Assembly: GCF_000002235.5 (NCBI RefSeq)
Contig: NW_022145615.1
Coordinates: 15,920,712 to 15,984,711, forward strand
Direction: 5' to 3'
DNA length: 64,000 nt
From: Strongylocentrotus purpuratus
Taxonomy: Eukaryota; Echinodermata; Echinoidea; Camarodonta; Strongylocentrotidae
Made by a program: the position numbers and the translations under genes. Of the stretch, positions 1 through 9,716 are shown in pieces. Each line of letters begins with the position of its first letter. The stretch's first letter is position 1. The notes beneath the pieces were generated by a model. It searched no databases, was not told the origin of the DNA, and was given only the letters and a program-made list of their open reading frames with translations.

Positions 1-800
1 CTTCCCCCTCTCACATGTTATACCTTATATCTAGTTTAGGGAACGAAATAGAGAACGAGGGGCTGATAATATCGAAATGAGAAGAATATTACTGTAAATC
101 TCTGTTAATTCAAACTGATAAATAAAAATAAAAAATTATTATGCTATATTGACGGTATAAACGTCAGATATTATACTTAAGCCAAACGATATAAACAAAC
201 AAAAAAGAGAAAAACTAAAGAAAAAATATGAGCTGGGGGGGGGGGGGGGGAGTCGGTGAGACAATTATCATAATAATAAATACAGTACAGACTATACGTC
301 CAACTTTCTATCTCCCGCCAACCCACTCTCCCCCTCTCTCCCTCTCTCTGTTTATGTCCATCTTCATCTTCCATAATGTTGTCTATTCCGCCATTTGCTT
401 GTATCCCGGCATCATCCCTTCCTTGAGATTAATTATTATAACATATTCCTGATGGTATACGTCGGACATTATACTTTAGCGAAAAGATATAATCACACCA
501 AAAGAGACAAACTAAAGAACAAAATCAGAGCCGGAAGGGAGTGATTGGAGGAGGAGAGACAAATATCATAACAATGAATACAGTACGGTCTATACAGGCT
601 ACGTCCAACTTTCTAACCCCCCCCCCCTCTCACATATACCTTTTATTTAGTTTAGGGAATGAAACAGAGAACCAGTGGCTGATAATGTCGAAATAAGAAG
701 AATATTACTGTACAATTATAACAAGTAAAACCTTTGAATGTAAATCTCTGTTGCATCAAAATAAAATGAAACGTTTATCACATCATACTTTAGCACAAAA
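1..800 (+). repeat. Partly duplicated noncoding segments at the window start
   Basis: Two segments occur twice in the same orientation. Segment 3-130 (CTAGTTTAGGGAACGAAA, AGAAGAATATTACTGTA) returns at about 622-760. Segment 143-320 (TACAGTACAGACTATACGTC, ACGTCCAACTTTCTA) returns at about 447-615. G- or C-runs mark the units. No gene is visible; the short open frames follow the repeats. Confidence 0.7.
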
Positions 801-879
801 TAGTTATCTAGAAGAAGGTGGACATCATTATATTAAATAACCTGCTTCTGACCGCTGCGCTAGCGTACTGCCTTTGTAC

Positions 880-1016
880 GTAGGGGGCGACTGTGTATAT
901 AGGGGGCGACTGTGTATAGGAGGCGACTGTGTATAGGAGGCGACTCGACCACACAATTTGGGGGCGACTACGTTAGGAGGCGACTGCGTATAGGAGGCGA
1001 CCGGCTTGGGGCGACC
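880..1016 (+). repeat. 17-bp GGAGGCGACTGTGTATA minisatellite
   Basis: About eight imperfect copies of a GC-rich unit. TATAGGAGGCGACTGTG is the best-preserved form. Confidence 0.8.
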
Positions 1017-1156
1017 TGACCAGACACCTACTACACTCACACTCACTCAGTGTAGTACAGACGTGTATCAATCAGATATGATTATTTACGTCTGGGGACC
1101 GACCTTTAAACGTCACCATCCGAAAGACGTGACTCAGTTTCGAACCTGCGTTCTCG

Positions 1157-2065
1157 GCAAAATGATTATGAAGGAAAAACTGTGATTACGAACTCGTAGC
1201 TCGTGCAATAAACCTATCGTTTTAATGCCTTGGTTCTTGAAATGTTTTATAGGGGGGGGGGGGGGCTATGTTATGTCATTTATTGTAAATGCTTTTTTTG
1301 TGTTGCGAGGTTGTAAAATCAAGTAAAAACTTGTATAATACATTGAATATTTATATTTTAGTGCTTACAAATTAATACTAAACCTATTATATCGTTTTAA
1401 TGCCTTGGTTCTTGAAATGTTTTATGGGGGGGGGGGCGGGCCGGCTTTATGTTAGATATGTTCCTGTTCTATGTCATTTATTAATTGGCCCGATTTCAAA
1501 ATGTTAACCCCCCCCCCCCTTAGTTTGAAAGAGGCACACCCCAATCATTCGAACTTCTCCAATAAATATGTTTTTATTTTAGAGTTTCGCAGTCACTCTG
1601 TATATATTGAATTGAATTGTAATTCCATTTGCACAAATATTGCACGTCGCGATCGGGTCCATGATTGTTTATGAACCACACAATCAATGTGCACGAGGTA
1701 TGAGTTTGTAATGACCTTAATGGCATAAAATAATGCCCCCCCCCCCCCCGGGCCGTCAGAAAAAAAAAGGAAAACTGTGGAATAACTTGACGACAAGAAA
1801 AAGAAAAATATTTCAAGAACCAAGGCATTAAAACGATAGGTTTAGTGTTAATTTGGGAGCACTAAAATATAAATATTCAATGTATTAATACAAGTTAATG
1901 ATTTTACAACCTCACAACACAAAAAAAGCATTTACAACGAATGACATAACATAATGCCCCCCCCCCCCTATAAAATATTTCAAGAACCAAGGCATAATTA
2001 ACGATAGGTTTATTGCACGAGCTACGAGTTCGTAATCACAGTTTTCCCTTCATAATCATTTTGCC
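1157..2065. repeat. 0.9-kb foldback element
   Basis: Arms of about 260 bp (1157-1425 and 1813-2065) are inverted copies, sharing AAAATGATTATGAAGG, ACGAACTCGTAGCTCGTGCA and GCCTTGGTTCTTGAAAT. Within the left arm the latter string occurs twice, at 1231 and 1402. G-runs on one arm pair with C-runs on the other. Similar end sequence lies at 57330. No gene. Confidence 0.8.
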
Positions 2066-2640
2066 TTGCGCGTAGACTAGAAGAGATGAGATTTAGATGA
2101 CGTCATACGCAACCCGGCTTCAAGATTTTCTTCATGGATGTCGATCTTGACCCATAATTTCCTGAAAAGGAACCATTAAACGGATTCAAGTAGTCAAGTT
2201 GGTAAGTGGAACCGAAATAGTAAAGCATAGGTCTATAGCTAATTGTGGACTATAAATACATCGGATATGCATCCGGTAAAATATCAAAATTAGGGATTAA
2301 GTTTGGCCAAGTTTTGTGTAACGTTTCTTTACACAAACGCGCGTACACTAAAGCGTATAGGGCTGTTCTGTCCCCAAAGAGAGAGCCGAACCTACCCAAA
2401 TCGGTCGGGCTAACTCGGACCAGGGACAAATCGGCCCAGCTGTAAAAACGGTCATTTTTTGCATGTTTAGGTTTAGGGTTAGGTTTAGGTTTAGGGTTAG
2501 AATTAGGGTAACATGACAAAAAATGACCGTTTTTGCAGCTGGGCCGAGTTGTCCCCTGGTCGGAGTTAGCCCGGATCCACCCAAATCAGAGGCTAACGAA
2601 CGAAAGAGACAGAAAAACTCGGTCTAACGTTAGACCTAGG
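2066..2640 (+). repeat. Dispersed repeat also found at 45.7-45.9 and 57.3-58.3 kb
   Basis: Shares TTGACCCATAATTTCCT, AAGTTGGTAAGTGGAAC, AGAGAGAGCCGA and CTAACGAACGAAAGAGAC with the later copies. A 176-bp MITE has inserted into it. Confidence 0.72.
2403..2578. mobile_element. 176-bp MITE with 9-bp target duplication and telomere-like core
   Basis: The inverted arms of about 60 bp (2403-2463 and 2511-2578) share CGGGCTAACTC and AAAAACGGTCATTTTTTG. ACCCAAATC flanks both sides (2394-2402 and 2579-2587); related copies at 45.87 kb show the empty site. The middle is about eight hexamers of GTTTAG and GGTTAG. Confidence 0.82.
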
Positions 2641-2863
2641 CAAAGTCGGGCCAGTGCCAGTGGCCATGCAGGGCCATCCCGTGTCATTTGATATTTGATT
2701 CTCAACATTTCAGACACCACTGTAGTGTACAAAACTCAACTGATTTCACTCAATACTTTAGTGACAATTGATGACACCTAATTTAGATCTAGATCTAGCA
2801 GTGAAATACAAATTGTTTCAACTTAACAATGTTATTGTTAGACTTGTCTCTACTCTAGATCTA

Positions 2864-2908
2864 TCCGAGGTGCCCCAGGGGACAGTGCTCGGGCCGTTAC
2901 TGTTCCTG
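2864..2908 (+). pseudogene. LINE reverse transcriptase, upstream piece
   Basis: Encodes EVPQGTVLGPLLFL, reverse-transcriptase motif B of CR1/Jockey-type LINEs. The 5' side is lost. The coding continues at 7357 after the inserted element. Confidence 0.78.
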
Positions 2909-5900
2909 TTACTGTCTCACTAAGCACTAAGATGCGTCTTAAGCGGCCTTAAGTCCCGTTATAGGACTTAGTGTAAGATGCTTCTTCTTCTTCTTCCTCC
3001 GCTCTATCGGAGATCAGCAGCTACCAGGGTACTGCAGTTTGTCATAGCAGGCAGGATTGTCATGTCAGGTAGAAAGTGTATTAGCGATTGCATTAGCACG
3101 AGCAGAGTGGATATTGTATAAAAATGACAGTGATGCATTAATAAGAAGGTTCTTTTGGTTAGGGCAGACAGTTAGAACATTCGGAAGTAGGACTGCCCGC
3201 GTGAAGGTCTCAGGGTCATCTGGACTGAATAGAGCGAGTGTCGACTGCTGTACGCCCCTGTGGTGGAGATTGTCAACTAGCTTCTGGCGATGATTCCTGA
3301 GTGGTTTGCACTTGGCTATGAAGTGTGTGATGTCCTCCTCTTCCGCTTTGCACACTTGGCAGAATCGGATCGTACCCTTCTTGATTTTACACAGCTGGGA
3401 TTGAGTTAGGTACGTCTGAGAGAGAAGTTGTGAGCGTACAATGATGGCTTGACGTAGAAAACTTGAGGAGATGGACTTCGGGTAAAGGTCATGGGGGGAG
3501 CTGGTGTTATTCTTGAAGAAGGCGAGAGATGATTTTGCATTGATGGCCTCACGGACTTTCTTCTGCATAGCCAAGTCAATTGCAGACCTAGTGACTGACT
3601 TCCATGTAATGTAGGGAATGGGCTTGGAGAGGAGGGAGTGAAGGTTGGGGAGCTCATAACTTCTCAAAGTTCTTTCCCAGGTCCTCGCCAAGGGAGTGAA
3701 GTTAGTGATAGCATGATGTAGTGTGCGTACCTCATATCTTGAGTGTGGCAGATTGATAAGTTGCCCTATGATGAGGAGAGTTTCTTGGTCAACTCGCATG
3801 CTCAGGGGAAAGAGGCCTGTGAGAAGATAGACAGCATCATCGGCAGCACTGTTGGGGAGCCCGAGGATCTTCTTGAAGAGCTGGTATTGGGATCTGTCCA
3901 GTTTATTTAGCCTTGTCTGGTTGAGCTTCATGATGGCCACTCCATACAGCATACGTGGGATGCAGTATGTTTTCCAGAATCGTGCACAGTGGTGTGGTAG
4001 AAGACCTCCTGTGTATGCACCCGCTCCAGTGAGGGCATAGAAGGTTTTTGTGCCTCTGGAGATCATTAGGTCTGTTGGATCATGTTTGGAGGAGGATTTT
4101 ATGATTCCCAGATGCGGGTGTTGGGTCACTGATTCGATTGGCATCTGTCCAAGGATCCACATGGGTTAGGCCGTTGACTTGTGAGCTTTGTTATTGAAGG
4201 TAACAATCTTGCTTTTCTGTGGGTTGACGCGATATCTCCAAGTTTCTGCATATTTACATGTAACATTCAGCATCTCTTGAAGCTCTGTTGGAGATGAGCT
4301 GACTAGCGCTACATCATCGGCCAGAACGATCACACCAGCATGCTGGCTCAGCAACTGGCAACCTAGCCTCTTGTCTCTCAGCTCCTTGATAAGACCGTCA
4401 ACAAAAACAGTGTACAGCAGGGGGGAGAGTACCCCACCTTGCCTGACACCCTGGAGTATTGGTATGGCTCCACTTGTCTTGTCAGACCACAGAACTCGGC
4501 TTTCCATGTTTTCATACAGAGATCTGAGGAGGGCTGTGTATGCAGGGTCAATGTTGGTTTGATCCACTTTGTAGAAGAGGCCGTCATGCCAGACCTTGTC
4601 GAATGCCTTCACTGCATCAAGGAGAGCAACATAGGTAGGCCGTTTCTGGCAGGTATTGATCTCTATTATGAATTCCATAGTGCATGAAGTCAGCATGCAG
4701 GAGTGGTTTTTCTGGAACCCGAATTGTAGCTCATCTGGTATACCATTGCCTTGAAGGGTCTTCTCTAGCCTTGGTTTGAGGATAAGCTCAAGGAGCTTGG
4801 AGAAGGATGAAGACAAGGTAATCCCTCGATAGTTCCTAGGATCGCGGGGGTCCTTTCCTTTGCCCTTGTGGAAGGGAAGAATCAATCCATCTTTCATCTT
4901 CTGCGAAGTATGAGCGGTTGAGAGGTAGTAGTTGTAGATGAGCAGAATCAAGTGCATGGTGGCTTTTCCTATGTATATGAGGTGCTCTGGGCTGATGTTG
5001 TCTGGACCACTGGCTTTGCCCTTCTTCAGTTTAGTAGTAGCTTCCTTGATGTCATGAGATGTTATGGTGAGGGCATACATGGGTGCTGAGAACGTGGGCT
5101 TTTCAGGGATGTCGAAGGCAGAGCTGCTAGAGGCATCTCCTGTATGGTCTGGTAGGGAGAGGTCAGTAAAATATAGCTCCCAGCCCTCAATGACTTCGCC
5201 CTCCCCTTGATATGTTCTACCATCGTACTCTAGTGACTCTGTACCATACCCCGCTGTCTTTGGAGCGCTGGTTCTTGACAAGTTTGTGGAAGAGCTGCTG
5301 GTTCGTCTCGCAGGCGTTCTCGATACAGTTCAGGAGTTTTCTGTTGTTGTGAGCTCGAGATTGGCGGAGCTGACTTCGAAACTTCTTTCTGCATAGGAGG
5401 TAGTCTGTGACGAGTGTACCACTGCGAGGCTTAGCAGCTGTTTTCCATCTCTTCCAAACTTCAAGGGCAGCGTTGTATGAGTCTTCGACTTTCGCGGTCC
5501 ATTCTGGTTTGCCGTGTTTACCTGTGGAAGGATAGCTGTGTGGGAGGCTGAGTGAGGTCTCAATCATGGCCGTGGTAAGCTTATGAAGCAAGTCGTCCAC
5601 AGATGTGTTGTCCAGCACTCTCTTGTGGAATGTAGTAAACAACTGCCTTGCTGTAATTTCAAGGGGATCAGTATATTGAGCCGCTATCTGATCTTTGGAT
5701 GCTTCTGTCCATTTGATTTTCAATCTTTGCAGTTTCTGGGCTGGCTGAGTGGTTGTTGCATGCTTTGGACGATCTGTATGTCCTGGTAGCACTATAGACC
5801 ATTTGATCCTTACCAGCAGGTGATCCGAAGTGTTCAGAGGTGTGTCAGGGCCAATGGTGAGATCAGCAAACTGGTGGAGTGATGAACTAAGCGTAAGGAA

Positions 5901-7356
5901 GCCATCGATAAACGATGTCTTTGCACCATCATCCGATCTATAGGTGAAATTTCCTTGGCTTCCAAGTTCTTCTGTTATGCTGATTAGGCCAGCATCTTCC
6001 AGGAAGGCTCGAAGGTATCCTAGGGATCTTTTGTTATTAGGGTTGACTGTGTCAGCATTGAAGTCACCTGAAATGACAATGGCGTCGTCAGTGTGGGTGG
6101 ATAGGATGTTGGATATGATGGCAAGGCTCTCCTGGTATTCTACAAGATCAGTTTGATTGACGCCAGATGGTAGGTAGCAGTTTATGGCCAGGATGCACTG
6201 TTTTGACTGTTTTGCATCTTAGCGGGAGTTTCACAAAGCCCACTAAGACGCGTACCGTACTTAGTACCCATTTCACTAAGTTGCATACAGGTCGTAGCCT
6301 ACGTCTTGTCGAGACGAGAAATAGGAACAGTTCTTAGTGTAATGTCATGTGTTAAATTTCGCACCAAATTTGTAAGTTCTAATTCAATCTCGATGATGGT
6401 CGATCTTCAAATATTGATGGCTTTGACGTTTCATTAAAGTATTTGAGAAAGAAGACGATTCGTCGGACTCATTGTCTGAATTTTCAAAAAAAAATCTTCG
6501 TCCGATAAAAAGTCACAGTTCGTAGGGGAATTTTTTTTGCTGGCCGACCGACATAATACATCTCACTAGCTTCAAACTTCTGCATTGATATATATGTAGC
6601 ACACAAGGATCGAGCAAGACTTCACCCAATAATCCCCTCTCTCTCCTACTGCACCCGGCTCTTATTCCTGTCTCTCTCTCTCCTCTCTTTCACCCCCCCC
6701 CCCCCCCCCCCCCGTTTCTTTCTTCTTTTTTTTCATTCTTTTCTTCTTTTTTTCCTTCCTTTTCTCCTTATTTTCTTTTCTTTCTTTTCCTTTCTTCCTC
6801 TTTTTCTTGTTTCTCTTTCTTTCTTCTCTTCTCTTACTTTCTTGCCTTTCTTTTCTTTCCCTTTCCCTCTCATTTTCCTTTCCCTCTCATTTTCCATCCC
6901 CCTTTCTCATTTTCCCGACAGTAGCGCAATTTTACCGACAATATCCATACATTTCGCTTTCAATATTTTACTTCTATGTTGTCTTAAGAAAAAGTTTAAT
7001 AACATACCTTCCCCATTTGTATCCAACAGTAGTCGAAATAATGTTAAACAATCACTTAAAGTGACAAAATTCAGCCTCCTTTCACTTTTTCGCCCCAAAC
7101 GACGCGATGCAGACGAAAACTTACAGGAAAAAATTACTTTTAACTCCGCACAAGTTCGAAGGTCACGAAATTCAGCTTCGTAAAATCAAAATCCAGACGT
7201 TTCATTGTTGAAGATGCTCCGCACACAGGACTTAGTAAAGAACGGTTTAGTAAAACTGAAACACCAACAGGACGTCAGTAAGACCCGTCTTAGTGCATGA
7301 CGCGTCGCAGCGACACTAAGTCCCGTTACACTAAGTACTGTTTAGTGAGACAGGCC
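2909..7356. mobile_element. TIR DNA element that splits a LINE and contains another LINE
   Basis: The ends share CTGTCTCACTAA in inverted orientation (left from 2912, right ending about 7353), probably with CCTG duplicated at 2905-2908 and 7357-7360. Without the element, the flanks join in frame as GPLLFL-MYINDLPD. Many ACTAAG/CTTAGT motifs crowd both ends (2919-2975 and 7225-7348), and a further cluster lies at 6236-6340. There is no transposase. About 3.2 kb of it is an antisense LINE (2990-6222); a run of C lies near 6691-6713 and pyrimidine-rich DNA follows to about 6900. Confidence 0.72.
2990..6222 (-). mobile_element. APE-type LINE (endonuclease plus reverse transcriptase), 5' truncated
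   Basis: On the minus strand the order is the endonuclease C-terminal half (GDFNAD near 6052-6069, SDH near 5820), a linker, reverse transcriptase (KGKASGPDNISPEHL, LLDAVKAFDKVWHD, GVRQGGVLSPLLY, LADD near 4310-4324) and a C-terminal domain with CxxC...H...C (RFCQVCKAEEEDITHFIAKC). One frameshift falls around 5217-5281 and one in-frame TAA at 4166-4168; otherwise about 1 kb tracts stay open. The 3' end is a (GAA)n-type run near 2990-3000. The catalytic box starts with Leu rather than Tyr or Phe. There is no RNase H; the clade is not assigned. Confidence 0.88.
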
Positions 7357-7712
7357 CCTGATGTATATCAATGACCTTCCAGACCTGCTGAAATGCCAGA
7401 CCAGACTATTCGCAGATGACTGTTTGGTATACAAGGAAGTAGAGAACGAGAGGCACACAGACTCCTTACAGGCGGATCTTACATCTCTGGAGTCGTGGCA
7501 AGATAGGTGGAACATGAAGTTCAACGCTTCCAAGTGTTCAGTGATGATCATCTCGAATAAGAAAAAACCTTTGACAAGGGATTATATCTTCTGTGGACAA
7601 GACTTACAAAAGACAAGCTCTCATCCTTACTTGGGAGTAGAAATAGACAGTAAACTGACGTGGGCGAACCATGTTGACAACAGCCATGAAAGCCAACCGC
7701 ACGTTAGGATTT
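7357..7712 (+). pseudogene. LINE reverse transcriptase, downstream piece
   Basis: Encodes MYINDLPDLLKCQTRLFADD (FADD catalytic box), then SLESWQDRWNMKFNASKC and HPYLGVEIDSKLTWANHV. It shifts frame near 7683 before AMKANRTLGF. It belongs with 2864-2908. Confidence 0.82.
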
Positions 7713-7773
7713 GTTTAATCGCTCTATGGCGGAGGCATCATTTTCAACTGCACGCAGTCGAAGTTCCATCTAG
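7713..7773 (+). repeat. Helentron/HINE-like repeat, 3' end only
   Basis: Contains GCTCTATGGCGGAGGCATCA, the hairpin TTCAACTGC-AC-GCAGTCGAA and GTTCCATCTAG. It directly follows the LINE fragment ending near 7712. Confidence 0.68.
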
Positions 7774-8062
7774 TTTCTATCTGATTTATAAATCAGAAAA
7801 TTAGAACTAAATATTGAAAATCGGGGGAAGAAAGTTTTTGTCACAAAGAGGAACAGAAATGGGCCAATCTATCCCCCGGTGCGAGTGGTCTGGATTACCA
7901 TCTGTGTATGGGGAATGTCAACAAATGTCAGATTTATTAGAGAAAGGACCCATAATATCAGATGGTTATTTCTGTCTATGTTTTAGTATACATTTAATAT
8001 AATATACATGATCATGATGAATATACTTTTTAATACTCTTTCTTCTTCTTCTTCTTCTTCTT

Positions 8063-8093
<31 letters not shown>

Positions 8094-8429
8094 TTCTTAT
8101 TCTCTCTCTCTCTCTTCTTACATACCCTCCCTTTTCTTTTATTCTATGCTCTAATCTGAAGTAGGTATTTTATTTTAAAATTATTCCTTGATATGTTATA
8201 ACAGTAGGGGTACAACAGTAAAGTAAGTACGTGAAACAAATTATATTCATGTAACATGTCAATAAGGTATTTTGTACAGTTTTCACGTTCTCTACCATTC
8301 TTGCCTTCGTTCAGAACCCTTCTCTTTACTGGATTTCATTAACAACTCTTATGTTAAGTGGAATGAATGAATTTATGTGGCGACTGTTTCTTGCTTGTAC
8401 AGATCTCAATCTTCGTCTGCTTCTCAGGT
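7774..8429. other. Noncoding stretch with a (TTC)n microsatellite
   Basis: (CTT)n of about 17 units at 8038-8092 is followed by a short (TC)n. The rest is AT-rich with nothing I recognise. Confidence 0.7.
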
Positions 8430-9040
8430 GTACATGTATGTACTGGTCAATAAGGGGGTGGGGGTTAGATCAGACATAATGGATAGGGCCTTAGATATTC
8501 CTCTTTCCTTACAGACTTCATCTAGGTCAACAGTATGGTTCATTATTTTGCTGGCTTGTTTTACAACCCTTCTCAGCTTTTGTTTGTCACTTTGCTTTGT
8601 ATTATTAAACCAGATAATGGAATCAAATGTGATAGTACTCTGAATGATTGACTGAATGACTGGCAAAAGAGAAACAGAATTCTATCGTTTACATGAAAGT
8701 ACTTCAACTTTCTAAGAAAATACATACGCTGGTTGCATTTTGTGCACCGCTTTGTCTTGTCTTCTCAAGACAGCTTTTTGTCCATTTCTGTGCCTACATG
8801 TAGGTATCCAAAAATTTCAACAAATTCTTAATGGTATCATTATTAAAGTACATGTATACAGGTCTATCAATGGGTTCAAAACATTTCTTTTGCCTAAAGT
8901 CAAAAACAATTTCTTTTGTTTTCTTTGAGTTCAGCAGTAAATAGTTTTCCCTACACCAATTTTCGAACATGGAAATGGTAGCTCTGTAATCAAATTCGTT
9001 TTCATTTTCAATCAAAACTACCATTACTGTATCATCGTTC
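8430..9040 (-). mobile_element. Rex1/CR1-like LINE relic
   Basis: On the minus strand: a DDTVMVVL box near 9030, FENWCRENYLLLNSKKTKEI and VFDFRQKK, then after frame changes QRMYFLRKLKYFHV and the C-terminal LRRVVKQASKIMNH. The WCRxNxLLLNxxKTKE and DFR strings are characteristic of Rex1/CR1 elements. Both ends are missing. Confidence 0.78.
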
Positions 9041-9129
9041 TCCTTCTATTATCCTCTAGTCATCCGTTTTAGTCTCTTCTATTTTTTCTCAGTCTTTTCT
9101 TTTCTTATCTCCTTGATTATTCATTGTGA

Positions 9130-9292
9130 ATTGCCATTCATATTTTGAAATCCAATGTAAACATAATTGTATTTTTATTCATTTGTATATATCAATCTTT
9201 TGTAAATTCAATTTGTTTCAGCCTCTGGCTACTATTTTTAATGTACGCTTTTATCAATAAACCATATCAAATCAAATCAAATAAAAAAAATC
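9130..9292 (+). repeat. LINE 3' tail with (ATCAA)n end
   Basis: An AT-rich 3' UTR-like stretch ends ATCAATAAACC followed by ATCAAATCAAATCAAAT and A-rich DNA, the usual form of CR1/L2-type ends. It sits in the upstream flank of PIGB. Confidence 0.5.
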
Positions 9293-9486
9293 ATAGATAA
9301 ATTAATGTACAGTACAGTAAGGGGTTGAAAAGGAACAGTTACAATATTTCTGCTGTGAACAATTGACTTTGGTATCCAAACTTAACACTTGGTCACCAAG
9401 TACTTGTCAGAAGCGTACAAGTAGTCTAATTCCCTTCTGATGGCCTTTATGTTTTATTCATATTACAGCTCTAGAGATGTTCCATC

Positions 9487-9716
9487 ATGGCTTATAACTT
9501 GAGACCTAGGTCTAGTGTTCAAGTGGAGACTCTGGGCCCCTTGGATCAACAGGAATCTGCTCAGTCTTCGGTAAAAGAGAAAAAGAATTGGTCTGACTCT
9601 GGGCTCCTCATCCTGTTAGTGCTCTTCAGATGGATGAATGTAGGCTTGGTCCAGACCTCATTTGTTCCTGATGAATATTGGCAATCTGTGGAAGTGGCCC
9701 ACAAGGTTGTCTTTGG
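9487..9716 (+). CDS. PIGB: PIGB exon 1
   Basis: This exon holds the start ATG, a polar N-terminus of about 38 residues, the first hydrophobic helix ([15 protein letters not shown]) and the conserved FVPDEYWQ. It ends in phase 2 at GG. The donor is the U12-type ATATCCTTT, so reading on past 9716 gives a false in-frame stop. Confidence 0.9.

Noticed and set aside
2464-2510. TTAGGG/TTTAGG tract considered as a fused chromosome end
   Set aside because: It lies exactly between the arms of a MITE with a 9-bp target duplication.
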